From positions 183,128 through 247,127 of the forward strand of contig NZ_KB899094.1 in NCBI RefSeq assembly GCF_000378045.1: 64,000 nucleotides of DNA. The letters run 5' to 3'. The notes under the pieces are model-generated. The model ran no database searches and was not told the origin of the DNA. It saw nothing but the letters and a program-made list of their open reading frames with translations. Origin of the DNA: Marinobacterium rhizophilum DSM 18822 (GTDB taxonomy: Bacteria; Pseudomonadota; Gammaproteobacteria; Pseudomonadales; Balneatricaceae). Both the position numbers and the translations under genes were made by a program. Shown here one piece after another: positions 25,854 through 34,449 of the stretch. The first letter of the stretch is position 1; each line of letters opens with the position of its first letter.

Positions 25854-26792
25854 ATGGATCTGTTATCGGCAATGAGGGTCTTTGTGCGGGTGGTGGAGCT
25901 GCAGAGCTTTACCCAGGCGGCGGACGATCAGGGAGTATCCAGCTCGGCGGTGAGCAAGCAGGTCGCGATGCTGGAACAGCACTTCAAGGCCCGGCTGCTG
26001 CACCGTACGACCCGCAGCCTCAATGTTACCGATATCGGCGATGCCGTCTATCACCAGTGCAAGCGGGTGCTTGATGAGGTGGCCGGTGCCGAAAACCTGG
26101 TGGCGGAACTGCAGGGCGAACCCCGCGGCCTGCTGCGCATCTCCAGCAACATGACCTTTGGGCAGCTGTTGCTGTCCCGGGCGCTGCCGGCCTTCATGGC
26201 ACGCTATCCCGAGATCCGGCTGGAGGTAACCCTGGATGACCGCATGCCCGACATGGTGCGCGAGGGCTACGATCTGATGATTCGCATCAAGGGATCGCAG
26301 CTGCCGGACTCGAGCCTGGTGGCGCGCAAGCTCTGTGATATTCCGATGTTCATCGTTGCCACACCGCAATACCTGGCCGAACAGGGTGTGCCGGATTCGG
26401 CGCAGGCGCTGGCGGCGCACAACTGCCTGATCTTTGTGCATGCGGAAAATGCCCATCAGTGGCAGATACGGTCATCCCGGGACGACGCCCAGACCGTAGA
26501 TGTTAGTGGCGATCTGCGGGCCAACAACAGTCTGGTGGTGCGCGAAGCCCTGCTGGCGCACCGGGGTATTGCCAATCTTGCCTCCTTCGTTATCGCTCCC
26601 CATGTCGAACGGGGGGAGCTGGTGCCGGTGTTCCCGGAAGCCGAGCCCGAACGTCTGGCCGCCTATGCGTTTTACCCCAGTCGCGCGTCGGCAACGCTGA
26701 AGGTCAGCCGCTTTGTTGATTTCTTCGCCGACTGGCTCGATGAGCATTTGCCCCAGAGCCTGCCGCCGGTGCGGGTGAGCGCTGACGCCTGA
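25854..26792 (+). CDS. LysR-family transcriptional regulator
   Basis: 312 residues from ATG 25854. The LysR HTH spans about residues 3-62 (SFTQAADDQGVSSSAVSKQV) and the periplasmic-binding-like effector domain follows (PRGLLRISSNMTFGQLLLSR onward), of the CrgA/AaeR-like group. It is co-directional with the flavin hydroxylase 154 bp downstream, whereas most LysR genes are divergent from their target. Confidence 0.9.
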   Translation: MDLLSAMRVFVRVVELQSFTQAADDQGVSSSAVSKQVAMLEQHFKARLLHRTTRSLNVTDIGDAVYHQCKRVLDEVAGAENLVAELQGEPRGLLRISSNMTFGQLLLSRALPAFMARYPEIRLEVTLDDRMPDMVREGYDLMIRIKGSQLPDSSLVARKLCDIPMFIVATPQYLAEQGVPDSAQALAAHNCLIFVHAENAHQWQIRSSRDDAQTVDVSGDLRANNSLVVREALLAHRGIANLASFVIAPHVERGELVPVFPEAEPERLAAYAFYPSRASATLKVSRFVDFFADWLDEHLPQSLPPVRVSADA

Positions 26793-26946
26793 GATCGTTT
26801 GTTTCCTGAATGGAAATAAAGTTGTTCTTCTTCGCCTGATTATCCCGCGGCACCCCTTCGATATGCTGGTCCCACTAAAGACGGATTCCCGCTGGCAGGC
26901 CAAGTTGCAGGCCAGCGGGGCTGGCCACAAGAAGAAGAGCGGCATC

Positions 26947-28623
26947 ATGATTAAAACCTACGAATTCCCCAGTTACCCCTATGTTCGCAGTCGTGATCAG
27001 GACAGCGCCACGCCTGCCCGCCGTCCGGTGGTTATCGGCGGCGCCGGACCTGTTGGCATGGCCCTGGCCGTAGACCTGGCGCTGCACGACATTCCGGTCG
27101 TCGTGCTCGATGACAACAACACCGTCAGTGTCGGCTCGCGGGCCGTCTGCTACGCCAAGCGACTGCTGGAAATCATGGATCGCCTGGGTGTTGGCGAGCG
27201 CATGATGCAAAAGGGCGTGACCTGGAACGTCGGCAAGGTGTTCTTTGAGGACGATCAGGTCTACAGCTTCAACATGCTGCCCGAAGCCCATCACCGCCGA
27301 CCGGGTTTTATCAACCTGCAGCAGTACTATATCGAAGAGTACCTGGTGGATCGCATCGGCAAACTCGACCCGATTGACCTGCGCTGGAAGAACAAGGTTA
27401 CCGCCCTGGTTCAGCAGGACGACGGCGTACTGCTGACCATCGACACACCCGATGGTCCCTATCAGCTTGAGGCCGATTACCTGGTGGCCTGTGACGGCGC
27501 CAATTCCGATATCCGCGAAATGTGCGGCCTCAAGTCCAGCGGGCAGGTATTTCAGGACCGTTTCCTGATCGCCGATGTGCTGATGGATCCCAAGCGCTTT
27601 CCACCGGAGCGCTGGTTCTGGTTCAACCCGCCGTTCCACGGCGGTCAGTCCACGCTGCTGCATCGCCAGCCCGACAATGTCTGGCGTATCGACTTTGACC
27701 TGGGCTGGGATGCCGATCCGGAGGAAGAAAAGAAGCCGGAGAACATTATTCCGCGGGTCAGGGCCTTCCTCGGCGACGATGTCGAGTTCGAACTGGAATG
27801 GGCCAGTGTGTATACCTTCTGCTGCCGTCGCATGGACGATTTCCGCCACGGTCGGGTTCTTTTTGCCGGTGATGCGGCGCATCAGGTGTCGCCCTTTGGT
27901 GCCCGCGGTGCCAATTCCGGCGTGCAGGACACCGACAACCTGGCCTGGAAACTGGCACTGGTGCTCAACGGTCAGGCGCCCGAAACACTGCTGGATACCT
28001 ATACCGCCGAGCGGCTGCCGGCGGCGGACGAGAACATTCTGAACTCGACCCGCTCAACCGACTTCATCACGCCCAAGAATGAGGCCAGCCGGGTACTGCG
28101 CGATGCGGTACTGAACCTGTCACGCCGTTACCCCTTTGCCCGCCACCTGGTGAATTCGGGCCGGCTGTCGCTGCCGTCGGTCTATGCCGACTCCAGTCTG
28201 AATAGCGCGGATCTGGAGCCCTTTACTGGCAAGATGGTGCCCGGCGCGCCCAGTACCGATGGGCCTGTACAGCGCCAGGGGCAGGACGACTACCTGCTCG
28301 GCGCACTGGGCAACGATTTCAATGCGCTCTGGTTTATCGACTCTGCCTGTGTGCCGGGCGCCGAAGAGCTGGCCGCGCTGGCCCGCTTGGCGGCCCAGGC
28401 AGTGCCGGTGACCAGCTACCTGATTTCGCCGGTTGCACTGGATCTGCAGCTGCCGGCGGGCGTCGAGCTGCTGGTGGACAGCCAGGGCGTTGTCACCGAG
28501 CGCTTTGATGCCCGGCCCGGTACCTTTTACCTGATGCGCCCCGATCAGCATGTCTGCGGGCGCGGACGCAGCTTTGATCCGCAGCGCATTCAGGCCATGC
28601 AACACAAGGCAATGGGATATTGA
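26947..28623 (+). CDS. FAD-dependent aromatic hydroxylase (MhpA-like)
   Basis: 558 residues from ATG 26947. Class A flavoprotein monooxygenase motifs: GGAGPVGMALAVDLALHD near residue 35 (dinucleotide fold), YLVACDGANSDIRE (DG motif) near 180, and VLFAGDAAHQVSPFGARG (GD motif) near 310. The C-terminal thioredoxin-like domain is present. It is expected to hydroxylate a phenolic ring with NAD(P)H. Neighbouring DUF2783 and MBL-fold genes form a cassette with it. Substrate unknown; hydroxyphenylpropionate, hydroxyphenylacetate or hydroxybenzoate are candidates. Confidence 0.88.
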   Translation: MIKTYEFPSYPYVRSRDQDSATPARRPVVIGGAGPVGMALAVDLALHDIPVVVLDDNNTVSVGSRAVCYAKRLLEIMDRLGVGERMMQKGVTWNVGKVFFEDDQVYSFNMLPEAHHRRPGFINLQQYYIEEYLVDRIGKLDPIDLRWKNKVTALVQQDDGVLLTIDTPDGPYQLEADYLVACDGANSDIREMCGLKSSGQVFQDRFLIADVLMDPKRFPPERWFWFNPPFHGGQSTLLHRQPDNVWRIDFDLGWDADPEEEKKPENIIPRVRAFLGDDVEFELEWASVYTFCCRRMDDFRHGRVLFAGDAAHQVSPFGARGANSGVQDTDNLAWKLALVLNGQAPETLLDTYTAERLPAADENILNSTRSTDFITPKNEASRVLRDAVLNLSRRYPFARHLVNSGRLSLPSVYADSSLNSADLEPFTGKMVPGAPSTDGPVQRQGQDDYLLGALGNDFNALWFIDSACVPGAEELAALARLAAQAVPVTSYLISPVALDLQLPAGVELLVDSQGVVTERFDARPGTFYLMRPDQHVCGRGRSFDPQRIQAMQHKAMGY

Positions 28624-28636
28624 GAGGACGCTACTG

Positions 28637-28747
28637 ATGGCTCTACTGATAGCAGACAGCAATTTCGCTGTTGTTGTAGCGGACGATAACAGCGCCTTAC
28701 TGATGCGACTGCGCAGTAAACTGCAGACATTGAGAGGAGACGACTGA
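28637..28747 (+). CDS. 36-residue leader ORF, truncated copy of the DUF2783 gene
   Basis: MALLIADSNFAVVVADDNSA begins 13 nt after the hydroxylase stop. It resembles the start of the next gene (MAQLMTDNNFAVPDDYYALL), and both are preceded by TTGAGAGGA. The two ATGs are 110 bp apart. Its TGA stop overlaps the next ATG (TGATG), so translation could be coupled. It is either a decayed tandem duplicate or a functional leader peptide. Confidence 0.6.
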   Translation: MALLIADSNFAVVVADDNSALLMRLRSKLQTLRGDD

Positions 28748-28956
28748 TGGCACAGCTTATGACGGACAACAACTTCGCCGTACCGGATGACTACTACGCC
28801 TTGCTGACGCAAATGTACCGCGATCTGGATCCGGCGCAATGTCAGGACGTGAATGCGCGGCTGATACTGCTGCTGGGCAATCACATTGGTGACATCGAGG
28901 TTCTGACCGAGGCGACCCGGATCGCCCGTGAACACCTGGCGGCGGCAGAAGCCTGA
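28747..28956 (+). CDS. DUF2783 family small protein
   Basis: 69 residues. The sequence DDYYALLTQMYRDLDPAQCQ and VNARLILLLGNHIGDIEVL matches my recall of DUF2783, a small helical family found beside FAD-dependent monooxygenases. It may be a hydroxylase partner, but no function is established. Start is ATG 28747 with GAGAGGAG upstream, coupled to the leader ORF before it. Confidence 0.8.
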   Translation: MAQLMTDNNFAVPDDYYALLTQMYRDLDPAQCQDVNARLILLLGNHIGDIEVLTEATRIAREHLAAAEA

Positions 28957-29110
28957 CGCCGGACATGTAATTCCAAGAATTAAAAACTGTAATTAACACG
29001 CTGATTTAAAAGCAGATACCTGGGCCGCGTGTTGTGCGGCCAAGTGTCGAATCCTAAGAGTTCAGGTCTCGCACCTGACGGATAACAGACTAGATACAGG
29101 AATGAGAACC

Positions 29111-30073
29111 ATGGCTAAAAAGCCCTTTGCATCCTCTGCGGACCTTGGCGACAAGAAAGAAACCCTCGAAGTGCTGGCCGATGGCGTTTACGCCCTCACG
29201 GCTGAAGGCGACCCCAACGTTGGCGTGATCGAAGCCGAAGACTTCCTGATTGCCTTTGAAGCCCGTGCCACTCCCAAGGCGGCGCGGGACTGGCTTGAGC
29301 AGCTGCGGGCGCATACCGACAAGCCGGTGAAATACCTGGTGCTATCGCACTACCATGCGGTGCGGGTACTGGGGGCTTCGGCTTATGAAGCCCAGAGCAT
29401 CATTGCCCACGAAAAGACCAAGTTCCTGATCGAAGAGCGGGGCATGCAGGACTGGGCCAGCGAGTACGGCCGCATGCCGCGCCTGTTCCGCGAACCTGAA
29501 GGTATCCCGGGCCTGACCCATCCGGACATCGTGTTCAGCGACCGGCTGGAGATTCCGCTCGGTGGCGATCGTGGCAGCCTGATTCTGGAATACTGCGGCC
29601 GCGGCCACACCGCCGGCGATATCGTTGCCTGGCTGCCCAAGCACAAGATTCTCTTTGCCGGCGACCTAGTGGAAGCGGCTGCCGCCCTGTACACCGGTGA
29701 TGCGTTCCACTTCGACTGGTCCACAGAGACCCTGGACAAGGTCAAGGCTTATGGCGCCGAAACCCTGATCGGTGGCCGTGGTGCGGTGGCGCATGGTCGT
29801 GACGAGGTGGATGCCGCCATCGAACAGACCCGTGGCTTCCTCAATGGCATGAAGGAAAAGGTCGGCGAGGTCCACAAGCGTGGCGGTACGGTGAAGGAAG
29901 CCTTTGAGGCGACCCGCGATCACCTGGCGCCGAAGTTCGGCATGTGGCCGATTTTTGAACACTGCCTGCCGTTCGATGTTCAGCGCCTGTGGGACGAGTT
30001 CGACGGCATCGACTGGCCGCGCATCTGGACCGACGAGCGTGATCAGGAAGTCTGGGACAAGCTGCAGGACTAG
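29111..30073 (+). CDS. Metallo-beta-lactamase-fold hydrolase
   Basis: 320 residues from ATG 29111. The MBL fold is visible: LVLSHYHAVRVLG replaces the usual HxHxDH metal motif, and GRGHTAGDIVAWLP and ILFAGDLVEA provide later ligand positions. The first metal motif therefore keeps only HYH and lacks the Asp-His pair, so the metal site is probably altered. It is the last gene of the hydroxylase/DUF2783 cassette; a role in hydrolysing a ring-cleavage or ester product is possible. Its stop codon is the first base of the foldback element that follows. Confidence 0.82.
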   Translation: MAKKPFASSADLGDKKETLEVLADGVYALTAEGDPNVGVIEAEDFLIAFEARATPKAARDWLEQLRAHTDKPVKYLVLSHYHAVRVLGASAYEAQSIIAHEKTKFLIEERGMQDWASEYGRMPRLFREPEGIPGLTHPDIVFSDRLEIPLGGDRGSLILEYCGRGHTAGDIVAWLPKHKILFAGDLVEAAAALYTGDAFHFDWSTETLDKVKAYGAETLIGGRGAVAHGRDEVDAAIEQTRGFLNGMKEKVGEVHKRGGTVKEAFEATRDHLAPKFGMWPIFEHCLPFDVQRLWDEFDGIDWPRIWTDERDQEVWDKLQD

Positions 30074-30296
30074 GAGGCTGTCCGACAATACTCAACCTAC
30101 TGCGAACCACCTGAGTTTGGCGGCTGTTTTGTGCTGTTTATTACTCGTCGCAGGCTCCTCGGTCTGCGACCCCGCTAAAGCGGTTCTTTCCACTTCGTTC
30201 CAAGTGTTAAATAGAACCACTATTCGCCTTAAAACACCGCAAAAACCCGCTCAAATCAGCCGGCTCTCGCTACGGCCAGCATTCTCGGACAGCCTC
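30073..30296. repeat. 224-bp foldback element with 13-bp terminal inverted repeats
   Basis: GGAGGCTGTCCGA (30073-30085) and TCGGACAGCCTCC (30284-30296) are perfect inverted ends. Inside, the CTGAGTTTGGCGGCTGTTTT arm pairs imperfectly with the AAAACACCGC...CGCTCAAATCAG arm. No ORF is carried. It looks like a MITE-like or large intergenic repeat that inserted at the stop codon of the MBL gene. Confidence 0.75.
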
Positions 30297-30326
30297 CAGT
30301 CACCTGTCATTCGTTACGGGTTAATA

Positions 30327-30365
30327 CAAAAGCCAACGCGCCCCGGCGCCGTTGGCTTTTGTGCG
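30327..30365 (+). terminator. Strong hairpin terminator
   Basis: CAAAAGCCAACG (30327-30338) and CGTTGGCTTTTG (30350-30361) form a perfect 12-bp stem with an 11-nt loop and built-in A/U tracts. It probably ends the hydroxylase cassette transcript, with the foldback element lying between gene and terminator. Confidence 0.8.
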
Positions 30366-30426
30366 TCTGTATCGCATCAGGCGCAGCGGCTACACTGGGT
30401 CGAATTCTACAGTCAGCAGGGAGTCA

Positions 30427-30830
30427 TGCATGGCGGCGACGGAGAATCTGCAAAAGGCCGAACCGCACATCGTGGTGCTGACCGCCAGCGCTACCTGCAG
30501 CTGATGCTGGATGTGGCCAGTGCGGATCTGCCGCCCAAGGACAAGCTCACCGATTACTGCGTCAGCCGGCTGCAAACGCTGTCCGAGGCGCAGCCCTTTA
30601 TGCAGGATGCGCACCCCATGGCGCAGCCCCATGCCCGCACCAGTACGCCGATACTGTGAACCCGGCCTGTGGGTGGCAACTGGATACGTGTCGGTGATGC
30701 CGCGATGGCGGTTGACCCGCTGTCCGGCAGTGGCATTTTTCAGTCGCTGTCCAGCGCCCTGCAGGCGCCGGAAGCGCTTTTGCAACACGCGGCCGAACAC
30801 CAATCACCGTCGGTTCGACTGCAGCCCCTC
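30427..30830 (+). pseudogene. Broken flavoprotein gene (FAD-dependent oxidoreductase fragments)
   Basis: Two frames carry pieces of one protein. One reads LTDYCVSRLQTLSEAQPFMQ and ends at a stop at 30657-30659; the next frame reads GNWIRVGDAAMAVDPLSGSG then IFQSLSSALQAPEAL. The GDAAMAVDPLSG motif is typical of halogenase/QhpG-like flavin monooxygenases. The N-terminal dinucleotide fold is missing. It is not expressed as an intact enzyme. Confidence 0.75.
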
Positions 30831-31431
30831 TGTTTCGAATTAACTCACCCTTCAAACATTACCCGGTACATTAGGCGCGAACTTTGCGTTGGCCAGCGGG
30901 CGGGCTTGCAATTCACACCCGTACAGTTCGGCACATCCGCTTCATTGACAATGCGTTCGCCGCCAGGATCGCGGCCTGGAAGGGAATTTCGCCGAGCTGG
31001 AGTTCGACGTCCAGCTGCAGACGGCACCGGCATCTGAAGGCGAACAGCGCAGCAAGTGTCCGCGCATAAAGCAGAATGAGGGGGCCGGGTTCAGGCCGGT
31101 ACACTGGTGCCGTCCTGAGGCTGTGATTGCACCGCCAAAAACGGCATTCAGGCCATCCTTGGCCCTTATGCGCACGACTACATGGATGTAGGAGGTAGAG
31201 CGACGCAGGATGCCGAAGCCGAAGCCGAAGCCGAAGCCGAAGCCGAAGCCGAAGCCGAGGCCGAGGCCGAGGCCTGCAGGGCCGTACCCCCATCTACGCC
31301 TTGATATTCATGGGTTGATGGGCTTCGCTGCGCTGCGCCGCATTCACGACGCTTGGTCTTGTGCTTTGCATCAATCGGCGCTGCTCTATAGAATGTTGTG
31401 ACCCTCCGATGACACCGATCTTTCCTATTTT
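30831..31431. other. Non-coding or degenerate stretch
   Basis: Between the broken flavoprotein and paaX no intact gene is convincing. A phrase NFAELEFDVQLQTAPASEG in one plus frame (about 30980-31040) looks like a leftover of a coding sequence but I cannot place it. It also holds the hexanucleotide repeat at 31212-31271. Confidence 0.5.
31212..31271. repeat. Hexanucleotide tandem repeat, 10 units
   Basis: Seven GCCGAA units are followed by three GCCGAG units with no interruption. In one frame it would encode Ala-Glu repeats and in another Pro-Lys/Pro-Arg, but no credible ORF contains it. Such arrays are prone to slippage. Confidence 0.95.
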
Positions 31432-32361
31432 ATGAGCAATTCCAGTCATTTAACTGAGCTTGTCCAGCAGTTTTGCACCCAGCGACCGATACGCGCAGGG
31501 TCACTGATCATCACCATCTTTGGTGATGCCATCGTGCCGCGCGGCGGTACCGTCTGGCTGGGCAGCCTGATCAAGGTACTGGAGTCCTTCGGGCTGAATC
31601 AGCGCCTGGTGCGTACCTCGGTGTTTCGTCTGAGCAAGGAGGAGTCGTGGCTGTCGGCGGAGCAGCTGGGCCGGCGCAGCTATTACAGCCTCACGGCCCA
31701 GGGGCGGCGGCGTTTTGACAAGGCGTTCAAGCGTATCTATCTGCCTGTGCTGCCGGAGTGGGACGGATCCTGGTGTCTGGCGGTGCTGTCCCAGGTGCCG
31801 GCGGAACAGCGCCAGCAGGTGCGCGACGAGCTGAACTGGATGGGCTTTGGTTCCTTCTCGCCGATCCTCATGGCCATGCCCCACTGTGACATGCAGGAAG
31901 TGCGCAACACCCTGCAGGAGCTGGGCGTACTGGATGACTGCATTCTGTTTCAAACCCGCGAGGGCGAGGCGTTTTCGTCCCAGGCGCTGCGCGAGCAGTC
32001 CCGCGAGTGCTGGAATCTGGATCAGGTGTCGGACAGTTACCGCCGCTTTCTGGAGCGTTTCCGCCCGGTGTGGCAGGAAATGAAGTCCCAGGACAGCCTC
32101 GATCCGGGCGAATGCTTTATTGCCCGTACCCTGCTGATTCACGAATACCGCAAGGTGCTGCTGCGCGATCCGCAGTTGCCGGCCGAACTGTTGCCACCGG
32201 ACTGGAGCGGCGTGGCAGCGCGCCAGCTGTGCCGCAACCTCTACAGCTTAGTGTGCGTCGCCTCCGAGCAGTATATCGCCGAGAACTTCGAAACCGCCGA
32301 TGGCCCGCTGCCTGAACCCATGCCGACCTTCTATAAGCGCTTTGGTGGTGTCAAGGCCTGA
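31432..32361 (+). CDS. paaX: Phenylacetate pathway repressor PaaX
   Basis: 309 residues, the normal length. The N-terminal winged helix (about 15-85, RAGSLIITIFGDAIVPRGGT and LVRTSVFRLSKEESWL) is followed by the PaaX ligand-binding region and C-terminal PaaX_C domain (FIARTLLIHEYRKVLLRDP near 230). It releases DNA on binding phenylacetyl-CoA. It lies about 7 kb from the paa genes among pseudogenes. The start lacks a good Shine-Dalgarno. Candidate operators are at 12048-12086 and 21052-21088. Confidence 0.95.
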   Translation: MSNSSHLTELVQQFCTQRPIRAGSLIITIFGDAIVPRGGTVWLGSLIKVLESFGLNQRLVRTSVFRLSKEESWLSAEQLGRRSYYSLTAQGRRRFDKAFKRIYLPVLPEWDGSWCLAVLSQVPAEQRQQVRDELNWMGFGSFSPILMAMPHCDMQEVRNTLQELGVLDDCILFQTREGEAFSSQALREQSRECWNLDQVSDSYRRFLERFRPVWQEMKSQDSLDPGECFIARTLLIHEYRKVLLRDPQLPAELLPPDWSGVAARQLCRNLYSLVCVASEQYIAENFETADGPLPEPMPTFYKRFGGVKA

Positions 32362-32838
32362 ACTTATACCGTTTTACCACTGGCGCTGACATCCGTGCTC
32401 TGCCAGGCGTTGATGACCGTGCTTGGCATCGGCGTCAAGGTGGCAACCCGGCCGGTTATTGCGCTCGGTGTCGGTATCGGTGTCGACTACGGTATCTATA
32501 TCTACGAACAGTTGCGCATTCATCTCGCCGAGGGCCAGTCGCTGCGCCTGGCCTATCGTGAAACCCTGAGGTCGACGGGCAGGGCGGTATCCTTCTCCGG
32601 CATTACCCTGGCGGTCGGTGTGGGGACCTGGGTGTTGTCGCCCATTCGCTTCCAGGCCGACATGGGCATCCTGCTGATCTTCATGTTCCTGTGGAACATG
32701 ATCGGCGCGCTGGTACTGCTGCCGGCACTGGTGCACCTGTTCGGGGTTCGCGGCTCCGCTCAGGCATCTGTGATCCCCCAAACGGCAGAGCTGCCGTCCG
32801 CCGGAGAGGCTGGCCCAGCGCTGAAAACCTGCGCCTGA
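32362..32838 (+). pseudogene. C-terminal remnant of an RND/MMPL-family exporter
   Basis: The frame opens immediately after the paaX stop without a proper start and reads TVLPLALTSVLCQALMTVLG, then GVGIGVDYGIYIYEQL and a final membrane bundle to 32838. These are the last four or five spans of an RND-superfamily exporter of roughly 800 residues. About four fifths of the gene is missing. Confidence 0.8.
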
Positions 32839-32970
32839 GCGCCATCTGAGCCTTCTTTTTAGCGCGAGGTCAAGCCGACTGGTTCCACCAGGTGGTACCA
32901 GATTGGCTGGTGCTGGCGGGCTTTCCCGAGAATGATGTTGTCATCTTCACGATCAAACGGGACCGAGGAC

Positions 32971-33090
32971 ATGGCAACAACAATCAATGCACAACGTCGC
33001 AACTTTCTTCGCACCGGCGCCGGACTCGGCGCCCGGTCGCTGGCCGCATCCGCGCTGCCGGCCTGGGCCGCGAAGGCCGGCGCCGACGGC
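32971..33090 (+). pseudogene. Orphan Tat-signal fragment
   Basis: ATG 32971 starts MATTINAQRRNFLRTGAGLG followed by ARSLAASALPAWAAK, a clear twin-arginine signal peptide, and then runs directly into an out-of-frame aldehyde dehydrogenase sequence. The secreted protein it once led is missing. This is a deletion junction. Confidence 0.65.
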
Positions 33091-34110
33091 ACCGCAAGCC
33101 GCTGGGTGTCGTGGGTTCCATTATCCCCTGGAACTGACCGCTGATGATCACAGTTTTGGCATGTCATACCGGCGCTGCGTACCGGCAACACCGTGGTGAT
33201 CAAGCCGTCGTCCATGACGCCGTTCAACACCCTGCGCATGGTCGAGCTGATGAACGAGTGCCTGCCGGCCGGCGTCATCAACGCTATCACCGGCGAAGGC
33301 GGTATCGGCAGCGGCATCGTCAAGCATGAAGGCAATCGCAAGATCGTCTTCACCGGCTCCACGGCCGCTAGGCAGAGCATCATGCGCAACGCCGCTGACA
33401 CCCTGAAGCGCCTGACGCTGGAACTCGGCGGCAACGACGTCGGCATCGTGCTGCCGGATGCGGATATCGACAAGCTGGCACCGGCCATCTTCCAGACCGC
33501 CTTCCTCAACATGGGCCAGACCTGTGCTGCGCTCAAGCGCCTGTACGTGCATGAATCGCAGTACGATGCGCTGGTCGAAAAACTGGCCGAGATGGCGCGC
33601 GCGCAGAAGGTCGGGCCCGGCATGGAGGAGGGCGTTACCTTTGGTCCGGTGCAGAACCGCGATCAGTTCGATCTGGTATCCGAACTGGTCGAGGATGCCC
33701 GCCAGAACGGTGCCCGCATTGTGACCGGCGGCGAACGGATTGGCGACAAGGGCTATTTCTACGCCCCGACCATCGTTGCCGACATCGCCGACGGTACCCG
33801 CCTGGTGGATGAGGAACAGTTTGGCCCGGTATTGCCGGTGATCCGCTACAGCGATGTGGAAGATGCGCTGCGCCGCGCCAACGACAACCCCAGCGGTCTT
33901 GGCGGTTCGGTCTGGGGCAGCGATATTGATCAGGCACGGGCCATCGCCACCCGGCTTGAATGCGGTACCGCCTGGATCAACAACCACGCAGAAGTGCTGC
34001 CGCACTGCCCATTCGGCGGCAGCAAGATGTCGGGCTTTGGGGTCGAGTTCGGCCTGGATGGCCTGCTGGAGTATACCCAGAGCCAGTTGCTCAATATCAA
34101 TCGCGGGTAA
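33091..34110 (+). pseudogene. Aldehyde dehydrogenase, 5'-truncated and disrupted
   Basis: Homology begins at RKPLGVVGSIIPWN; the next codon, expected Trp, is TGA, and a one-base shift follows before FWHVIPALRTGNTVVIKPSS. From 33193 the frame is clean to the end, with the catalytic Glu (LTLELGGND) and Cys (FLNMGQTCAALKR). Roughly the first 150 residues (most of the NAD-binding domain) are absent. A GTG- or ATG-started fragment could be translated but should be inactive. Confidence 0.88.
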
Positions 34111-34199
34111 TCCCAGGTCATCCCCGGTAACAGGAGTATCACTCAAGGCACAGATGCCTGTTCTACCGTACTTCAATGCATTCAAGCGTAGCAATGAGG

Positions 34200-34262
34200 G
34201 ACCCGCCAACTGCACAGCAGCCTGGCGGGTCACTTTTTCGGGCCCCCTGGGGCCCTTTTTTA
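34200..34262 (+). terminator. Two tandem terminators
   Basis: First: GACCCGCCA/TGGCGGGTC (34200-34208, 34223-34231) then a T-run. Second: GGGCCCC CT GGGGCCC (34240-34255) then TTTTTT. They follow the broken aldehyde dehydrogenase gene and insulate the antiporter gene. Confidence 0.85.
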
Positions 34263-34449
34263 TGGTTCTTCGCAGATAAACGGGAAACCTGTGCTTAATT
34301 TTTCTTTCGCACAAGCAACAAAAAATAAGTCGTCAGAAGGCGACTTCGTGTTTACCGGGCCAGCGGCTTAAACTGTCTCCTGCGCCACTTCCCCTCGACA
34401 GACGGGGCGCCGGTCGGCGACCTGCGGCGCGACGAACAAGGAGTGCTTC

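Noticed and set aside
31210..31401. ORF encoding Pro-Lys and Pro-Arg repeats
   Set aside because: It consists of the hexanucleotide array read in one frame, lacks a credible start context and ends in unrelated sequence.
34198..34262. GACCCGCCA and GGGCCCC hairpins as a repeat element
   Set aside because: Both are followed by T-runs and lie directly after a gene, so ordinary terminators explain them.
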